The notes under the pieces: model-generated
Databases searched by the model: none
What the model was told of the DNA's origin: nothing
Seen by the model: only the letters and a program-made list of their open reading frames with translations
Assembly (NCBI RefSeq): GCF_905147045.1
Contig: NC_065918.1
Span: forward strand, 8,804,001 to 8,868,000
Reading direction: 5' to 3'
Length of the DNA: 64,000 nucleotides
From: Nymphalis io
Taxonomy: Eukaryota > Arthropoda > Insecta > Lepidoptera > Nymphalidae
Shown here: in pieces, positions 13,201 to 25,829 of the stretch
Position numbering within the stretch: the first letter of the stretch is position 1
How the letters are laid out: each line of letters begins with the position of its first letter
Position numbers and translations under genes: made by a program

Positions 13201-13900
13201 TATGTATGGACCTGGGTCCAAATGTCCACCACTAACGAGACCTATGTAATAAAATAGTCTACTACATACTGAGGCATAACCAGACTGCAACAAAAAATTT
13301 GCAGTCGGTAAAAAGTAATAACTGAATGAAAAGACATGTATTTTTAACAATTTTATTCGAAAAATATCGTTAATGTAATTCTGTCTATCGCACATTTTGA
13401 ACTAAACTCAGCACGTTATTCATACCGCTTGGTGTCGATTGTTAGGTTTTCGCTGAAATAGATTTTCATCAAATCCCCGGAAGAAAGAAAACGCAACGCG
13501 TGTTTCAAGTAGTACCAGAAACCAGGGTACCTAGTACTACTCTAGGTACTCAGGTAAAGGCCGATTGCGTTAATGTTCTAGCGCATTATTTGCTAAGTGC
13601 GAAAGGGGTAAAAATTGTGTTAATTTTCGCGGGGTTATCAATAAATTATCATTAGCGCAGCATTAAGAGTAGCCAGCTGCGCCAATTAAAATAGATTTAA
13701 ATAAATTGTAAAACAAAAACTTATTATTTTTCATATAGTCAAAACGTTTTACGGTAAGCTTTTTTTTGGCTCGTAATAAATGTTACTCTCTGTTTAATGG
13801 ACTATAAGTCAACACATAAGTCTCGTCAGTGGTGGATATTTGGACCACTTTTGCTCCTTTATTTTATTAAAGAAAAATAAAATTTAATTCATAGCTAGTT
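10262..13900. other. Jarid2 3' flank / AT-rich intergenic stretch
   Basis: No gene recognised. It should include the Jarid2 3' UTR; candidate AATAAA signals occur near 10823 and 10910, with nothing to choose between them. A 91-codon hydrophobic frame at 11729-12004 has no ATG start and looks fortuitous. Around 13530-13552 there is a small GTACCTAG/CTAGGTAC inverted repeat. Confidence 0.6.
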
Positions 13901-13904
13901 TACT

Positions 13905-14822
13905 AACCCTTGTCGCTCGTTGAAGATCGCGTATTGTCACTACCTTCGATCAACAATCCTCCCTCGATGGGGCATGTACCGCCGTCCTGGGACGGTGATA
14001 AAAGTAAAGGCCCAGATGAGGTATCTGGACCTAATCTTGGGCGGAAGATGGAGCTTCGGGCAGCACTTTGTCCAACTGGGCCCGAAGCTTATCAATGCTG
14101 CTGCTGCCTTGGGCCGCCTCCTACCCAACGTGGAAGGGCCAGCAAGTCGGTGTGGTGCGCTCCATGCTGTATGGTGCACCCATATGGGTGGATGCTTTCA
14201 CCGCTCAGACAAGACCTTTTCGCGGAGACAGCAGAGGGTCATAGCGGTGATTGCGATACGTGGTTACCGCACGGTGTCGTGGACGGCGGCGACCGTGCAG
14301 GATCCGCGGAGGTGGGGTGAATCTGGGCTCTGGCCCATCGAGTGCTGATCCGCAGATGGGAGGAGGACCTGAGGTCTTCATCAGGAGGCCTGGCGACAGT
14401 GGAGGCGATCCGCTTCATTTTCGTCGCTGGGTAGCAAGAAAAAGCGACATACTTACATATAGGCTGACGCAGGTGCTTACATGGACACCTTTTCGGTAAG
14501 TACCTGCACGGGAGAGCGCGGCGGGAGGTATCACCCTCCTGCTACGAGGGTGGTGCGCCACTGAACACGGTGCCTCACATTATAATAGCCGTCGGGGCTA
14601 GGTGTGAAGACGGAATGAGGACACGCATATGCGGGCCGACCGTCGGGGCGTCGCCGTAACATGCGCAAGCGATCCCGTGGCACCTCGAGAACAGACGGAG
14701 AGAATACCGCTGATTTTTTAATGGATATTCCGGTAAAAATGTGTATGCAAAATATCATGATCTGTTGAGTAGTTAAGACGTGAAAGCGTAACAAACTCAC
14801 TTTTATAATATTGATAAGGATA
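13905..14822 (+). pseudogene. R1-clade LINE remnant, C-terminal reverse transcriptase region and 3' tail
   Basis: Translated frames show YLDLILGGRWSFGQHF, AAAALGRLLPNVEGP and AVIAIRGYRTVSW, the region after the YADD box in R1-type elements. It is followed by a GC-rich 3' UTR with CATGCGCAAGCGATC and the tail AACTCACTTTTATAATATTG. It overlaps in content with the remnant at 1295-2660 and is the same family. Frames are broken. Confidence 0.8.
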
Positions 14823-17178
14823 ATCAATTTGCGTCCTACAAGAAGTAATTCAATTTAAATCAAAAGACAATTTTAATTGAAACATTCAATTTATTTAAAA
14901 GTATGTAATTAGTATAATGTGTTGTGGCAAGAATTAATGATATCAATTAAAAAAAAATTGAGATTGATTAACAATATTGTTTTATTTAATTTTATATTAA
15001 ACTCATAATGTGTCAAGTAACATCCATGGTCATCAACATTTTGTAAAACTAAGATTAGAGTTATTTTATGAACTGTTTAAGTGAAATAGTTCCGGCGTCA
15101 TACACAAACATATTTTTAAAAATTGCATCCACACTTGAAACTTTTGTAAACGTACCCAATGTTACAAAAGTTTTCAGTGTGTTTAAATTTAATTAAAAAA
15201 TTGATACTGTTATATTTAAAAGAAAAATAATAACTATGCTAAGATATAATTATGTATAGGTGTATCCAAGATTTAAACCTTTTCGTTGATAGCTTATAGG
15301 CAGACGCAGAGAAGTTCATTTTAAACTTCCTCTGTGCCCAAGTAATTAACAAACATTCAAATATAACAGCACACAGCACTATTCATCTCGTTGTAGTGAC
15401 ATTGTGCATATTATAATTTGTGCGTTTAACTACTTTATACATTTTACAACTGCATTATGCTCTGAAACTTGTATTAACCCTTAATCTTTTGAACAATTTA
15501 AACATTAAAAACGCTATCGCATATTATTTTAACAAGAACTTCAGTAACTTGTTACGGAATGATTATTAACTACACACTAGTGCAGTTTACTTGATATACA
15601 TTAATACTAGTTCTTAAACACAATTTTAAATAATATTATGACTAAGTACACTGATAAAAACTCTTAAATTTAATTGAGAAATCTCACCATAAACTTGTAG
15701 AAAAGGTCTATAAGTAAGTAGATACATAAGATTTTAAAGTGTACAGTACTATTACTAATGTCGTATACTAAAATATCAAGTAGAGGTGGACCTTGCTAGC
15801 CGGGGACATTTGACAATAGAATATGTTAACTAACTTTAAGTACTAAATGATCTCAATGTTATATACTTTAGAGATCTACAAAACTAAATTCGAATCATTA
15901 TATTTTAGATAAAGTAAGAAGTGTTCCATATATTATTATCATATGATAATTCGAAGAATGTCATGGATCATACTAGCGAGACCCACCCACTATACCTAGT
16001 ATTGGTACATAATATGAACTAAATCCTTCGTGAGCTGTTTTTACTAAAAGTTATAGAGATATCTTAATGGCTCTAATATCATAATTAAACAATTATATTT
16101 TTATATATCAAAATTCATAAAAGTTACAAGTAGTTCAGAAATCAGACTTTTTTCAGACAGAATTATGAAACAAGAATTGTCATAAAGTAAAATGTTTTAA
16201 AATGTTAACTGAAAATTTATTCTTACGATATTGTCCCCGACCTTACAAATAATAGTCTAAAAGAACCTAAAAATAGTATAATCTGCATAGATCAATTAAA
16301 GCAATTGCTATAAAAACATATTATCTAAGGTAAACTTAATCATAATTTGCACATGTGATGTATAGAGGTCACGTGTGCTATTAAAATTGAGAATATAGTG
16401 AGGCAGTGAATGAGTTTGTAGAGGTATTTGGATTTGATAACATATCGAGACAACTACGGTAACAGTTTAAAGCAAATAACAAGGCCTGCTCGTGATGAGG
16501 TAAGAGTTTCTTTTATAACTTGTATTATGTAGTATTATAAAATATACTTATCATATGATTACAAACGAGAAATTGATAAAAGGGATTGAATACTGATACA
16601 ATTTCTTAATTTTATTACAATTTTAAGGGATATTCCAAGCAACAACCTAATATGACAGTTGAGATATTTGTTGTCAATGTTTTTAAATAGAATACTGAAA
16701 ATATACTATTATTTTATAAGTTGGTAAATTTTACTTGTTCAATAATTATACTGTTCCTTAACATAACTACAAAAATAATAAAACTGTTACCAAACATCAC
16801 TAGTTCTCTACCCGATTGATTAATGTAATACTTAAATAACAGTCTTGAACTATATAAATGAGATTAAATTGTATATTGACTTAAATAATATTATAGAAAT
16901 TATACAAACAATTGCTTAAACATTCATTTTAAAAGATTTATATTGCCAAAGTAAATTGTTTCTATTTTCCCATCTACAGAATGATTTTAATTAAATTCAA
17001 AGTGTGTACTTACTGTACACTGGGAAAATAATATTTTGTAAAATGTTTCCTTAATAAAATGAATACAACTGGCATAGCGTATGTCATTGACAAACACAAA
17101 GATTATCTTAGTTTTTATATTTTTTACTTCAGAAAGTACAAGTAGAGCCCTAGTGATTAGGTTTGCGGTATTAGTTAC
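14823..17178. other. Intergenic AT-rich stretch and RCC2 3' flank
   Basis: I see no gene, RNA gene or clear repeat here. Its right part must contain the RCC2 3' UTR, read leftwards from 17179. Confidence 0.6.
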
Positions 17179-20100
17179 CTAAGGGTCGAAGGTAGGCATA
17201 GAAGCCAGTTTCAATTTCACTTCATCTGTGGAGCTGTCGCACAACAGCAGAGTATGGGAATAACCCATAGCAACTTGGGTAATGTTCAGTCCATCCATTC
17301 GACTGACTTCCTTGGGTCTAGCTGTCGATTTATTTATGTCGCCAGTCCCCTGATTAAATATATGTAATAAATATTTAACTTTTGTAGTTTCATGAACGAT
17401 AACAAATAAAAATTAATATAGCTGAGCTGGATTCTGAAGTTTTTATTATTGCAGCATTTAATTAAAATTGTGCATGAAAGAAAACCACCAGCTTTAATCT
17501 TTTAAAATCAATGGACCTTCTGGCTCGTGTGCTGACCTAATTGTGAGTAAAAGTAAAAATATAATTATTAAATTACATACCAACTCTCCGTAAGTAGGTG
17601 AAACACCCCAAGCAATCAAGGAATCATCAGCAGCTATAACAATAGATGTGTTGCTTGTTCCCACACTGCGTATGTTCCAGCCTGTTATAATTTCATCATT
17701 GTATTGATTCATTCATATGCATAATTCTATGATACCTAACAATGTAAAATTGATACATACCTGTGAGATCTTGCACAGGCTTAGGGTACATATTGGCTTC
17801 GCCGGTGCGTTTAGTTTGTCCAAACATGAAAAGTGCACCTGTAAATTACAAATACTCAATTACATAATGCGAACATTTTTAAAAATATAATATATGAAAG
17901 ATTTAATGCGAGACATTTACAGCCGGCCGAGACACGAGAATGTAACGTTTTCTACTCTCAACTCCCTGCTGCTACAGAATATATCTTGCCAAAAAGTACA
18001 AACCTAGTTCGTTGACAGCGAGGCTGTACGTAGCTCCGCAGTGCACCGAGCGCACCCCGCGAGCATGCGAGTCGAAGTACTTGATGAGACGGGGCACGCT
18101 CTCGTCCTTCTGCTCCGCGTGACCGAGCCGACCGAAGCCACCGAAGCCCCAACTAAATGCCCTTTTCGAGGAATCTATTGCCACCTACGACATACCAACG
18201 TTGACTATGTAACTAACATGTACAACCATGTCTCTCTTCTTTAAAAAATATTACATTTATTTCTTTGATTTTATTTTTGGGATTTGAACCCCTAGAACTG
18301 GATAAAATTTAACAATAAATTATTATGATTTTTTTAAAATTATAAATATGCGTTCTGATGAAAATATTGTTGTTTATTTATATTAAGTTTAACGAAAGAA
18401 ACTTAAATCTTTTTTTTTTATTGGAGCTAATTTAAGTTATGCTCAGCTTAACAAAGTTTTAGCATAAAATTATAGCAGCACCATATTGGATATAACTTAC
18501 CGTGTGGTTGTTTCCACAGGAGAAGTCCACAATGACGACATCTTTGATCGGCGTCACGTGACCGTCTTTTGACTTTTCGAAAAAGAATGCAATATGTTTT
18601 GGTACAGTTTCGAAATGATAGGAGAGTTTGGTGGACGTCAAGAAATATTTTCCGTCGGTGTTGTGACCTGTATCATAATATTTGGTATGTTTTTATTATC
18701 TTCATGTAACAAAGCACATTATTATATTTTTTTCTAAATAACGAAAGTCAGCAAGGCAAAATTAATCATAGAGATAACGAACGAAAGCAATAACAATTAT
18801 AATAGTGAAGTATGTTTATTATGTAATTACGAATCTTAAATATATATATGTACCTAATTGCCCATACTCTGGAAGACCAAAAGAATGCAAAGCTCCATTG
18901 CAATCCAATATCATGGAGAATTCAGCACCACATCCCACCTTGACAATGGGAGCCCCTCTAAAATTAAACTTACATATATTCAAAAAGCAATTACTGGTAG
19001 AAGATGTTCGTCACTTTCAGGAACTTCTATAGAATATCCATTTAATTTCTATAAACTGCTATGGGTTTGGCAAGTCAGAAAAAAATTAAATGTTACTTTA
19101 ATTTGTTATGAGAAAAATTACATCAGTTCGCTTTTAAGTAAAAAAAATAAAAATAAAGCAAAAGATCATTTTGTAAAATAGTGACAATATGTATATAAAT
19201 AGATAACGAAGAAACAGTTCAGAACCTTTATCACCTGTTTGTTCTATGAGTCGAGATGGCCTAGTGGTTAGAACACGTGAATCTTAACCGATGATGGTAG
19301 GTTCAAGCCCGGGCAAGCACCACTGAGTTTTCATGGACTTAATTTGTGTTTATAATTTATCTCGTGCTTGACGGTGAAGGAAAACATCGTGAGGAAATTC
19401 TGTCACATGTGTATTCTACCAACCCGCATTGGAGCAGCGTGGTGGAATAAACTCCAAACATTCTCCTCAAAAGGGAGAGGAGGCCTTAGCCCAGCAGTGG
19501 AATATTAACAATCTGTTACTGCATTGTTTAGATCTATATTCGAAACATGCAAATTCATACATATTTTCCTCTAGTTTGCCATAACGATTATGTGTAAGAT
19601 CACTAGGCGAACATTAGTATTTTTTCATCATTTCTTTATCTATTTTAAATAGCTTAATAAAACATAAATTGAACAATATCAACAGGTGATGCATGTTATG
19701 TAATGGAATAACAGTTATATTAGCTTACATGTATCTGATGCGTGTGGGCTTGAGTATCTGAGGTGTGGTGTTCCCTAGACCACACTGACCACTTTTGTTG
19801 TCTCCGCAAGCATATACAGTGCCCGTATCTAAGGGGATATACTGCACATTACAAGATACTTATATTACCACCAATAACATTTTTAGTATGTGTATAACTT
19901 ACACATAATTTGGATTATGTGTTAAAATATTTATCACTCATAATTAATTAAACAAATTATTTGATATTTATGTTCATTATTAGATTTAATTACCTATTTA
20001 TCGCTAAACACTTAACCATAACTTGTTATAACTTTATATTTAATTTGTAGTACATGCATTCAATAATTTCTTATTAATATTTAGTTTAAATAATTTAATT

Positions 20101-23100
20101 ACTAACTTGTGAACCACCGTTTTCGGAACATTCTGATATCAGAAACTAAACTAATTTTCGTGTTCCAAATTTCAGAATGGAGAGAAGAGCAAACATAAGA
20201 AAACTATAAAACTCTCATAACCAAAAGCAAAGTTGCTCAAAAAAATTCCTCTTAAACTACTTTTCAATTTGCATTATGTTAGTAAGCTCAAGTTTTCGTC
20301 ACTAGTAAAGCATTTTTTTTTATAGAATAGGAAGGTGGACGAGCATATGGGCCACCTGATGGTAAGTGGTCACCAAACGCCCTTAGACATTGGCATTGTA
20401 AGAAATGTCAACCATCGCTTATAGCCAATGCGCCACCAACCTTGGGAACTAAGATTTTATGTCCCTTGTGCCTGTAATTACACTGGCTCACTCACCCTTC
20501 AAACCGGAACACAACAATATCAAGTATTGCTGTTTTGCGGTAGAATATCTGATGAGTGGGTGGTACCTACCCAGACGAGCTTGTACAAAGCCCTACCACC
20601 AGTATAGCATTAAAGTAGCCATCTTGAAAATTGCAATAATGGTAATAAACTTAATCATTTTTTTAAATGACTGACTGGCATACAACACATAGCCTGAATC
20701 AGTGGTTCTAACAGAATGTAATTTTGCAAAAAAATAATTCTTCTGGATCATAGGTGAGCAATAAAAAAGGCTTTAAAATTAATCTCCCTTAGGGGCTTAC
20801 ACAGGCATGTATGACACAAGTCTGTATGTTAGTTCGCTGTTTGTGATTAGATTTTATATAGGTTTAGGCTTCTTCTTATAAGTAAAAGACAGTTACATTA
20901 CTAATTACGCTTAAAAGTGAAATTGAGAGTAATCATTTAAAGAAAATTTCTCATTTTTGAACATTAGGAATATGGGAAATTGGTCTTTAGATTCCTATTT
21001 ATAACAATTTGATATAGCATTTAAAAATATATATATAGCTCAGAAGTGAGACGATTAAATAGTGGATGAACTTTTATTGTTGTATGAATCATCATTTATC
21101 AAGCCAACGTCTTGGAATTTAGATACATGAAGTATTAATATTAAATAAATATTTTTAAAAATTGCTTGTTTCATTACACTTCATTATTGTTATGTTTATT
21201 TCATACAACTAGAATTAAAACATGGTGTCAATTAATGAATGTGTGTTTACTCCTCACGCAGACAACACCTTTAGTACAGGTGTTTAACATAAATAATCTA
21301 AGCTATACATTACATTGTTCACAGGTATTTGTAGTATGAGCAAAATTTATTAAGCTTATGCAAAAAGTGTCTTCCGTGATAATTTATATACTATTTTAGC
21401 TGCAAATAATTATATGTGAGCTTCTCTTTGTTCAGAATAGTATTCATATCCAGTTAAAAAAAAATCTATTTAAAAAAATTTGGATACTGTCTTTGAAATG
21501 AAAATGGAATTGATTCATTCAATCATTGTTATTGTCACTTCTATTATGTGTTAAAGTTAACTTAAGACTTAATTGTTTATGCAAAGATCACTTATTTATA
21601 ATAAATTGATGTAGCAAGTATATTTTCTTTAAGACTCATAAAATAAATATATGTTGGTGCACATATTTATTTCAGTTCAAATTTTTGAAAATTATTATTT
21701 TCTGGTATCAAATATTAGGTCCTTACATATGAAATTAGCGTTTTGTCGTACTGACCACTTTGATCTGAAATATCTCCTCTTTGGTTAAGAATTCTAAATT
21801 CAAATTTATAAATTCATATAGCTGGTACATTTGAGTTTTGAAAACAGCCATTCATTTGTTTTTTTCTCATTATTTTTTTCTTTGGCGTCGCTTATTACCG
21901 CACAATAGAAAACATGAAATATCGGTATATTTAGAGTACAAGTTCTACCGTGGCACCAGTGCTGCAGAAACAGCTCGAAGGATTAATATGTACGGCGCTG
22001 GTGTCGCAAAAGAAAGCACGGTACGTTTTTGGTTTTAACGTTTTCGTTCTGGAAATTTCGACCTTCAGAACCAACACCGTGGACGGCCGGAGACCAAAGT
22101 GGAAAATGAAGAATTAAAGGCTATTGTGGAAGCGGATCCATCACAAAGCACTTCAGAGATAGCTGCAGGCTTCGGGGTAAGTGATAAAACTGTATTAATC
22201 CAATTGAAGCAAATCGGGAAAGTAAAAAAACTTGAACGATGGGTACCTAATGAATTGAGTGAATCGAACTTGCAAACACGCGTCGACTGCTGAGTTACTT
22301 TGCTCAACTGACACAATAATGAAGGGATTTTAAATCAAATCATTACTTGTGATGAAAAGTACTGATACTGTACTGATACTGATACTGTACGATAATCGGA
22401 AGCGCTCGTTGCAATGGCTGAACCCTGGAAACCCTGCCAAATCCCTGCCCTAAACGAAAATTGACTCAGAAAAAGTTACTTGTGAGTGTTTGGTGGACTA
22501 GCGCCGGTGTGGTTCACTATAGCTTCCTAAAATCTGGCCAAACGATTACGGCAGATATCTAATGTCAGCAACTGCAAACCATGAAGGAAGAACTAGCTGC
22601 TAAACAACCGAGATTGGTCAATCGCTCTAGGCCACTATTGCTTCACGACAACGCAAGACCACACACTGCACAACAAACAACCACTAAGTTAGATGAGCTA
22701 CAATTGGAATGTCTGCAACATCCACCTTACTCCCCCGGACTTTGCTCCTTTTTTCCGGAATTGGGACAACTTCTTACAAGGAAAAAAATTTAATTCCGAT
22801 GCGGCAGTCCAAACCGCCGTCAAAGAGTTTATTGATTCTAGCCCCATGGTTTTTTTAGTAAAAGGATCAATGAACTACCTATGAGATGGCAAAAGTGCAT
22901 AGATAACAATGGTGCATACTTTGATTAATTAAATATATTTTACAAAAAAAAAAATTGACTTTTCCTCCCGTACAAAACGCCAATTTCATATGTAAGGATC
23001 TAATATTACAGATATTTAATATACTGCAAAGATATTTAAGTCATGTTTACCTGTCACAAACAAGCTGTGGTTCCTGCCAGCCGCAGCTTGAATTATATTG

Positions 23101-23840
23101 AAGCCTTTGAGAGTAGGCACTGCCTCTGGAATATTTCTAGTTGTGGTGTCACCAAATCCAAGTTGCCCACAAGTATTGCGACCTAAAATGTATCATCTAT
23201 TAAACTCCATACATAACGACGATTTAAACATTAAATATACAATTTAGTAAATAATGCTTACCAAAAGTATATGCTTCTCCTTCTTCAGACACAAGAATTG
23301 AATGACCAGCACTGCATCCACTAACTATCAGTCTGTACTGTAAAAGTCATTAATATATGTATTTATAGTAAAATATATAATTTACTAAAATCAGTATAAA
23401 TAAGCTGAACAAATTTCTAACCTTACGATCTGTAAACTTATGGAATGTATATAGATTAGGATGAGTCTTTTTTGATGGGTTGTTGTCCCTCTTTGCAACT
23501 AAATCCCACGAAACTAGACCAGCTATCATAAGAATTCCTGGATTCTTATAAAAAGTCTTTAAGAGCTCCTGAAATTTAAATATTTCAAATTATTTTAAGC
23601 AATTATTCGTCAATATTTCATATAATTAACACAAAAAATCTATTTTTTTGTTACTTCTGGTAACTTTTCAGTTGGTTCATCTGGTAAAGGTGAAGGTTCT
23701 CTTTGTAGTTCTTGTACTTGATCTGACATTAAAGAATCATTACTGTCTTCATCTTCAGATTGGTGTTTACGTGGTTTTCGAACTTTATATGGACGCCCAG
23801 AGGTTGGTGCTGCTCTTTTACGGCTTCCATTGTTTGACAT
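17179..23840 (-). CDS. RCC2: RCC2 / TD-60 homolog (RCC1-repeat protein), complete, 11 exons
   Basis: Exons on the minus strand: 23840-23655, 23568-23422, 23337-23262, 23182-23051, 19828-19729, 18957-18854, 18667-18501, 18184-18004, 17838-17761, 17681-17581, 17349-17179 (TAG). The total is 1443 nt, 480 aa plus stop, and every junction is GT-AG in phase. The first ~60 residues are basic/acidic and probably disordered (MSNNGSRKRAAP start). The rest is a chain of RCC1 blades: GCSAGHSILV, AAGRNHSLFVT, ACGDNKSGQCGLGN, VGCGAEFSMIL, SFGLPEYGQLG, FSWGFGGFGRLGHAEQKDE, VAMGYSHTLLL. The GFGRLGHAEQKDE segment and the FFFEKSKDGHVTPI insert between blades identify it as RCC2 rather than RCC1. RCC2 acts at centromeres and the midzone and in small-GTPase control (Rac1, RalA; family knowledge). 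Intron 4 (19829-23050) carries a SINE and a mariner, and intron 5 another SINE. Confidence 0.96.
19248..19520 (+). mobile_element. Metulj-like tRNA-derived SINE, full-length, in RCC2 intron 5
   Basis: Head GAGTCGAGATGGCCTAGTGG with box A (TGGCCTAGTGG) and box B (GGTTCAAGCCC), then a long body and the 3' block ATTGGAGCAGCGTGGTGGAA and AGCCCAGCAGTGG. It is inserted antisense to RCC2 between exons 5 and 6. It is the best-preserved copy in the window. Confidence 0.88.
20312..20604 (-). mobile_element. Poly-A retroposon, copy 3, in RCC2 intron 4
   Basis: Nearly identical to the copy at 137-420: T run, GGAAGGTGGACGAGCATATG, GGGCCACCTGATGGTAAGTG and end CCTACCACCAGTA. The high similarity suggests recent activity. 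It is in the same transcriptional orientation as RCC2. Confidence 0.88.
21715..23003 (+). mobile_element. Mariner-type DNA transposon with TIRs and TA target duplication, decayed
   Basis: A 1289-bp element with ~32-bp terminal inverted repeats (left TTAGGTCCTTACATATG; the right end, reversed, is TTAGATCCTTACATATG), flanked by TA on both sides (21713-21714, 23004-23005). It lies in RCC2 intron 4. Length, TIR size and TA duplication fit mariner. Confidence 0.92.
21838..22884 (+). pseudogene. Mariner transposase remnant, frameshifted
   Basis: Frames across the element show the paired HTH region (FYRGTSAAETARRI, GRPETKVENEEL, VEADPSQSTSEIA), a CDEKY box near 22348 (first catalytic Asp), LLHDNARPHTAQQ (second Asp), and PPYSP with DFAP in a shifted frame. 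The third catalytic Asp expected a few residues after SPDFAP is not visible (Phe is there). Several frameshifts and stops are present, so it is inactive. Confidence 0.88.
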
Positions 23841-25829
23841 GATCTATGACAGGGATAACTTTATTTTATTATATCCTTTACTCTGTTTACTTTTTTAATA
23901 TTATATTTGTATCCTCAGATGTGTGGTCCGTTGCCTTGCCTGTTGTGTATTATTTATATCAATTTTATTTTTGCCTGCATGGTTTCATTAGGCAGCATCA
24001 CAATATAAGTTTAAGGACTATGAATATTTCATGTTTTTTTTAAATGAAGAGCTCAATTAAACATATTTGTTTTAATTCAAGTTATGTTGTCTCCTCTGCA
24101 TGTTCTCATTTATTTAGAGTGGCAATTTGATAATGTTAACTTTATCAAAAAAGTATCATTGCGAAATTAATTTAAAACAATTTAACTTAAGCACTAATAA
24201 CATACATGCTGTAAACTTTTATAATTGCATTTTTACATTTAATGTGCAACATGTAGCTGTCAGACCGAAAATATCTTAACCAATTATTAACTTACTATTT
24301 TTTATGTAAAAATAAAATACTTGTTTTTCAAATCATTTCATCAATTAATATAAGTAGTTTTATAACATACTTTTATATATGTGTAGCTGGTCTATAAAGA
24401 TATTATTCAATTTATGTCATTAGGTATGTATATATCATCATTCCTACAAAAAAAAAATCAATAATTGTATCCTTGTTATGCTTTTAGCGTCAGATATATT
24501 TATAGAAAACTTAAAAAATATTTTTTATATAATCAAACTACCTATAATTTTTTAATATTAATAAATATTTACATTCACACTATATAAGTACAAATCTCCA
24601 TTAAAATGTCGACAAGCGCAATGAAATTTTAAAATGCCGTTAGGTAGTTTAGTGTTATACACCTTAAAGTATATAAATTACAGCTAATTGATGATTTCAA
24701 TACACAGAAAGTAAACTATAATTAAATTTAAACACTGTAAGATGATAATGAAGATTGTAAACGTGTAAATCGTGTTATGGTGTCTAATATTACACGTGCC
24801 ATGTAACGATTAATCTTAATGTTTTAACTATATTTAAAGAAATTGACCAAACAAATACATTTAACTCAAATTTTGGACTAAAATCTTACTTACCACAGCT
24901 TGAAAGTAAAGTACAAAATATAGAAAATTATATGCAAAACGTTCGTCCGAACAAGGCGCTAGCTATTAAAGTATAAGTATAATGATGGGGATACCGCGAA
25001 AAAATTATTATTATCCCATATCATCCGTGTTTTCTTTCATAAAATAAGTTTAGATATATTGCAAACATTGCCAGTATATGGGAAAAATATTAGGTTCTTT
25101 TACATAGACAAGATATTTAACTCGTAAAGAATGATTGCTTCAACTTTGAAATTTCTAATTGCGTAAAATATATTTAGCTTAAAAAATTACTGGATATATT
25201 TAATTTTTAGTAACACTTTTATGTAAAATTCTAAAATACAAAATAGATATTGCAAAAAAATATTCGAAAATCATTTAGCTTGGTAAGTTGGTTGATATAA
25301 ACGGACCTTAAAAATAAATGGTACATCTTAATTTAATGAAAGTAATTTATTTTTATAATTTAATAATTTGTTTTAACATATTTAAAGATAACTATTCATT
25401 CGAATTGTGTCTTGTGTTCTCGCAATGCTTATATTTTTGATACTCTTTCTCGACAGAAAGCAGAAACTGTTCATATTTTATTTTACGTGTAGCGCTAACT
25501 TAAAAATAATATTGTTCGCACCTTACAAGTTCTTAATTGCTACTGTTTAATTGCCTAATTAATTTATTATAAAAAATAACACCTTATTAGCATTACCTAA
25601 TAAAATACATTTTTGTGTAATTGTTGTGCAAACATTATTTTGCAACTACCGTCCGTTTACATGCGGCCTTTGCCATAATGTGAAATAAAAAATAAGCTCA
25701 GGTCAAAATTCAAAATAATCAATAACTTCGTCTGGGTCTCGAATAGGTCTGGTAGGTACAGCGATCATAAAACGTTTTGTGTCCTCTAAATTTTATTCAA
25801 TTGTTACTAAGAGCGATATCTTTGGCAAC
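23841..25829. promoter_or_regulatory. Shared upstream region between divergent RCC2 and ANAPC15
   Basis: The start codons of RCC2 (minus) and ANAPC15 (plus) are about 2.0 kb apart with no other gene between. The stretch is very AT-rich. I found no convincing TATA/Inr pair or CpG-rich core promoter, so no transcription start can be fixed. Confidence 0.4.

Noticed and set aside
25779..25829. Upstream in-frame extension of ANAPC15
   Set aside because: It begins with GTG, not ATG, and the family N-terminus starts as a short hydrophobic peptide just before the WFN block, matching the ATG at 25830.
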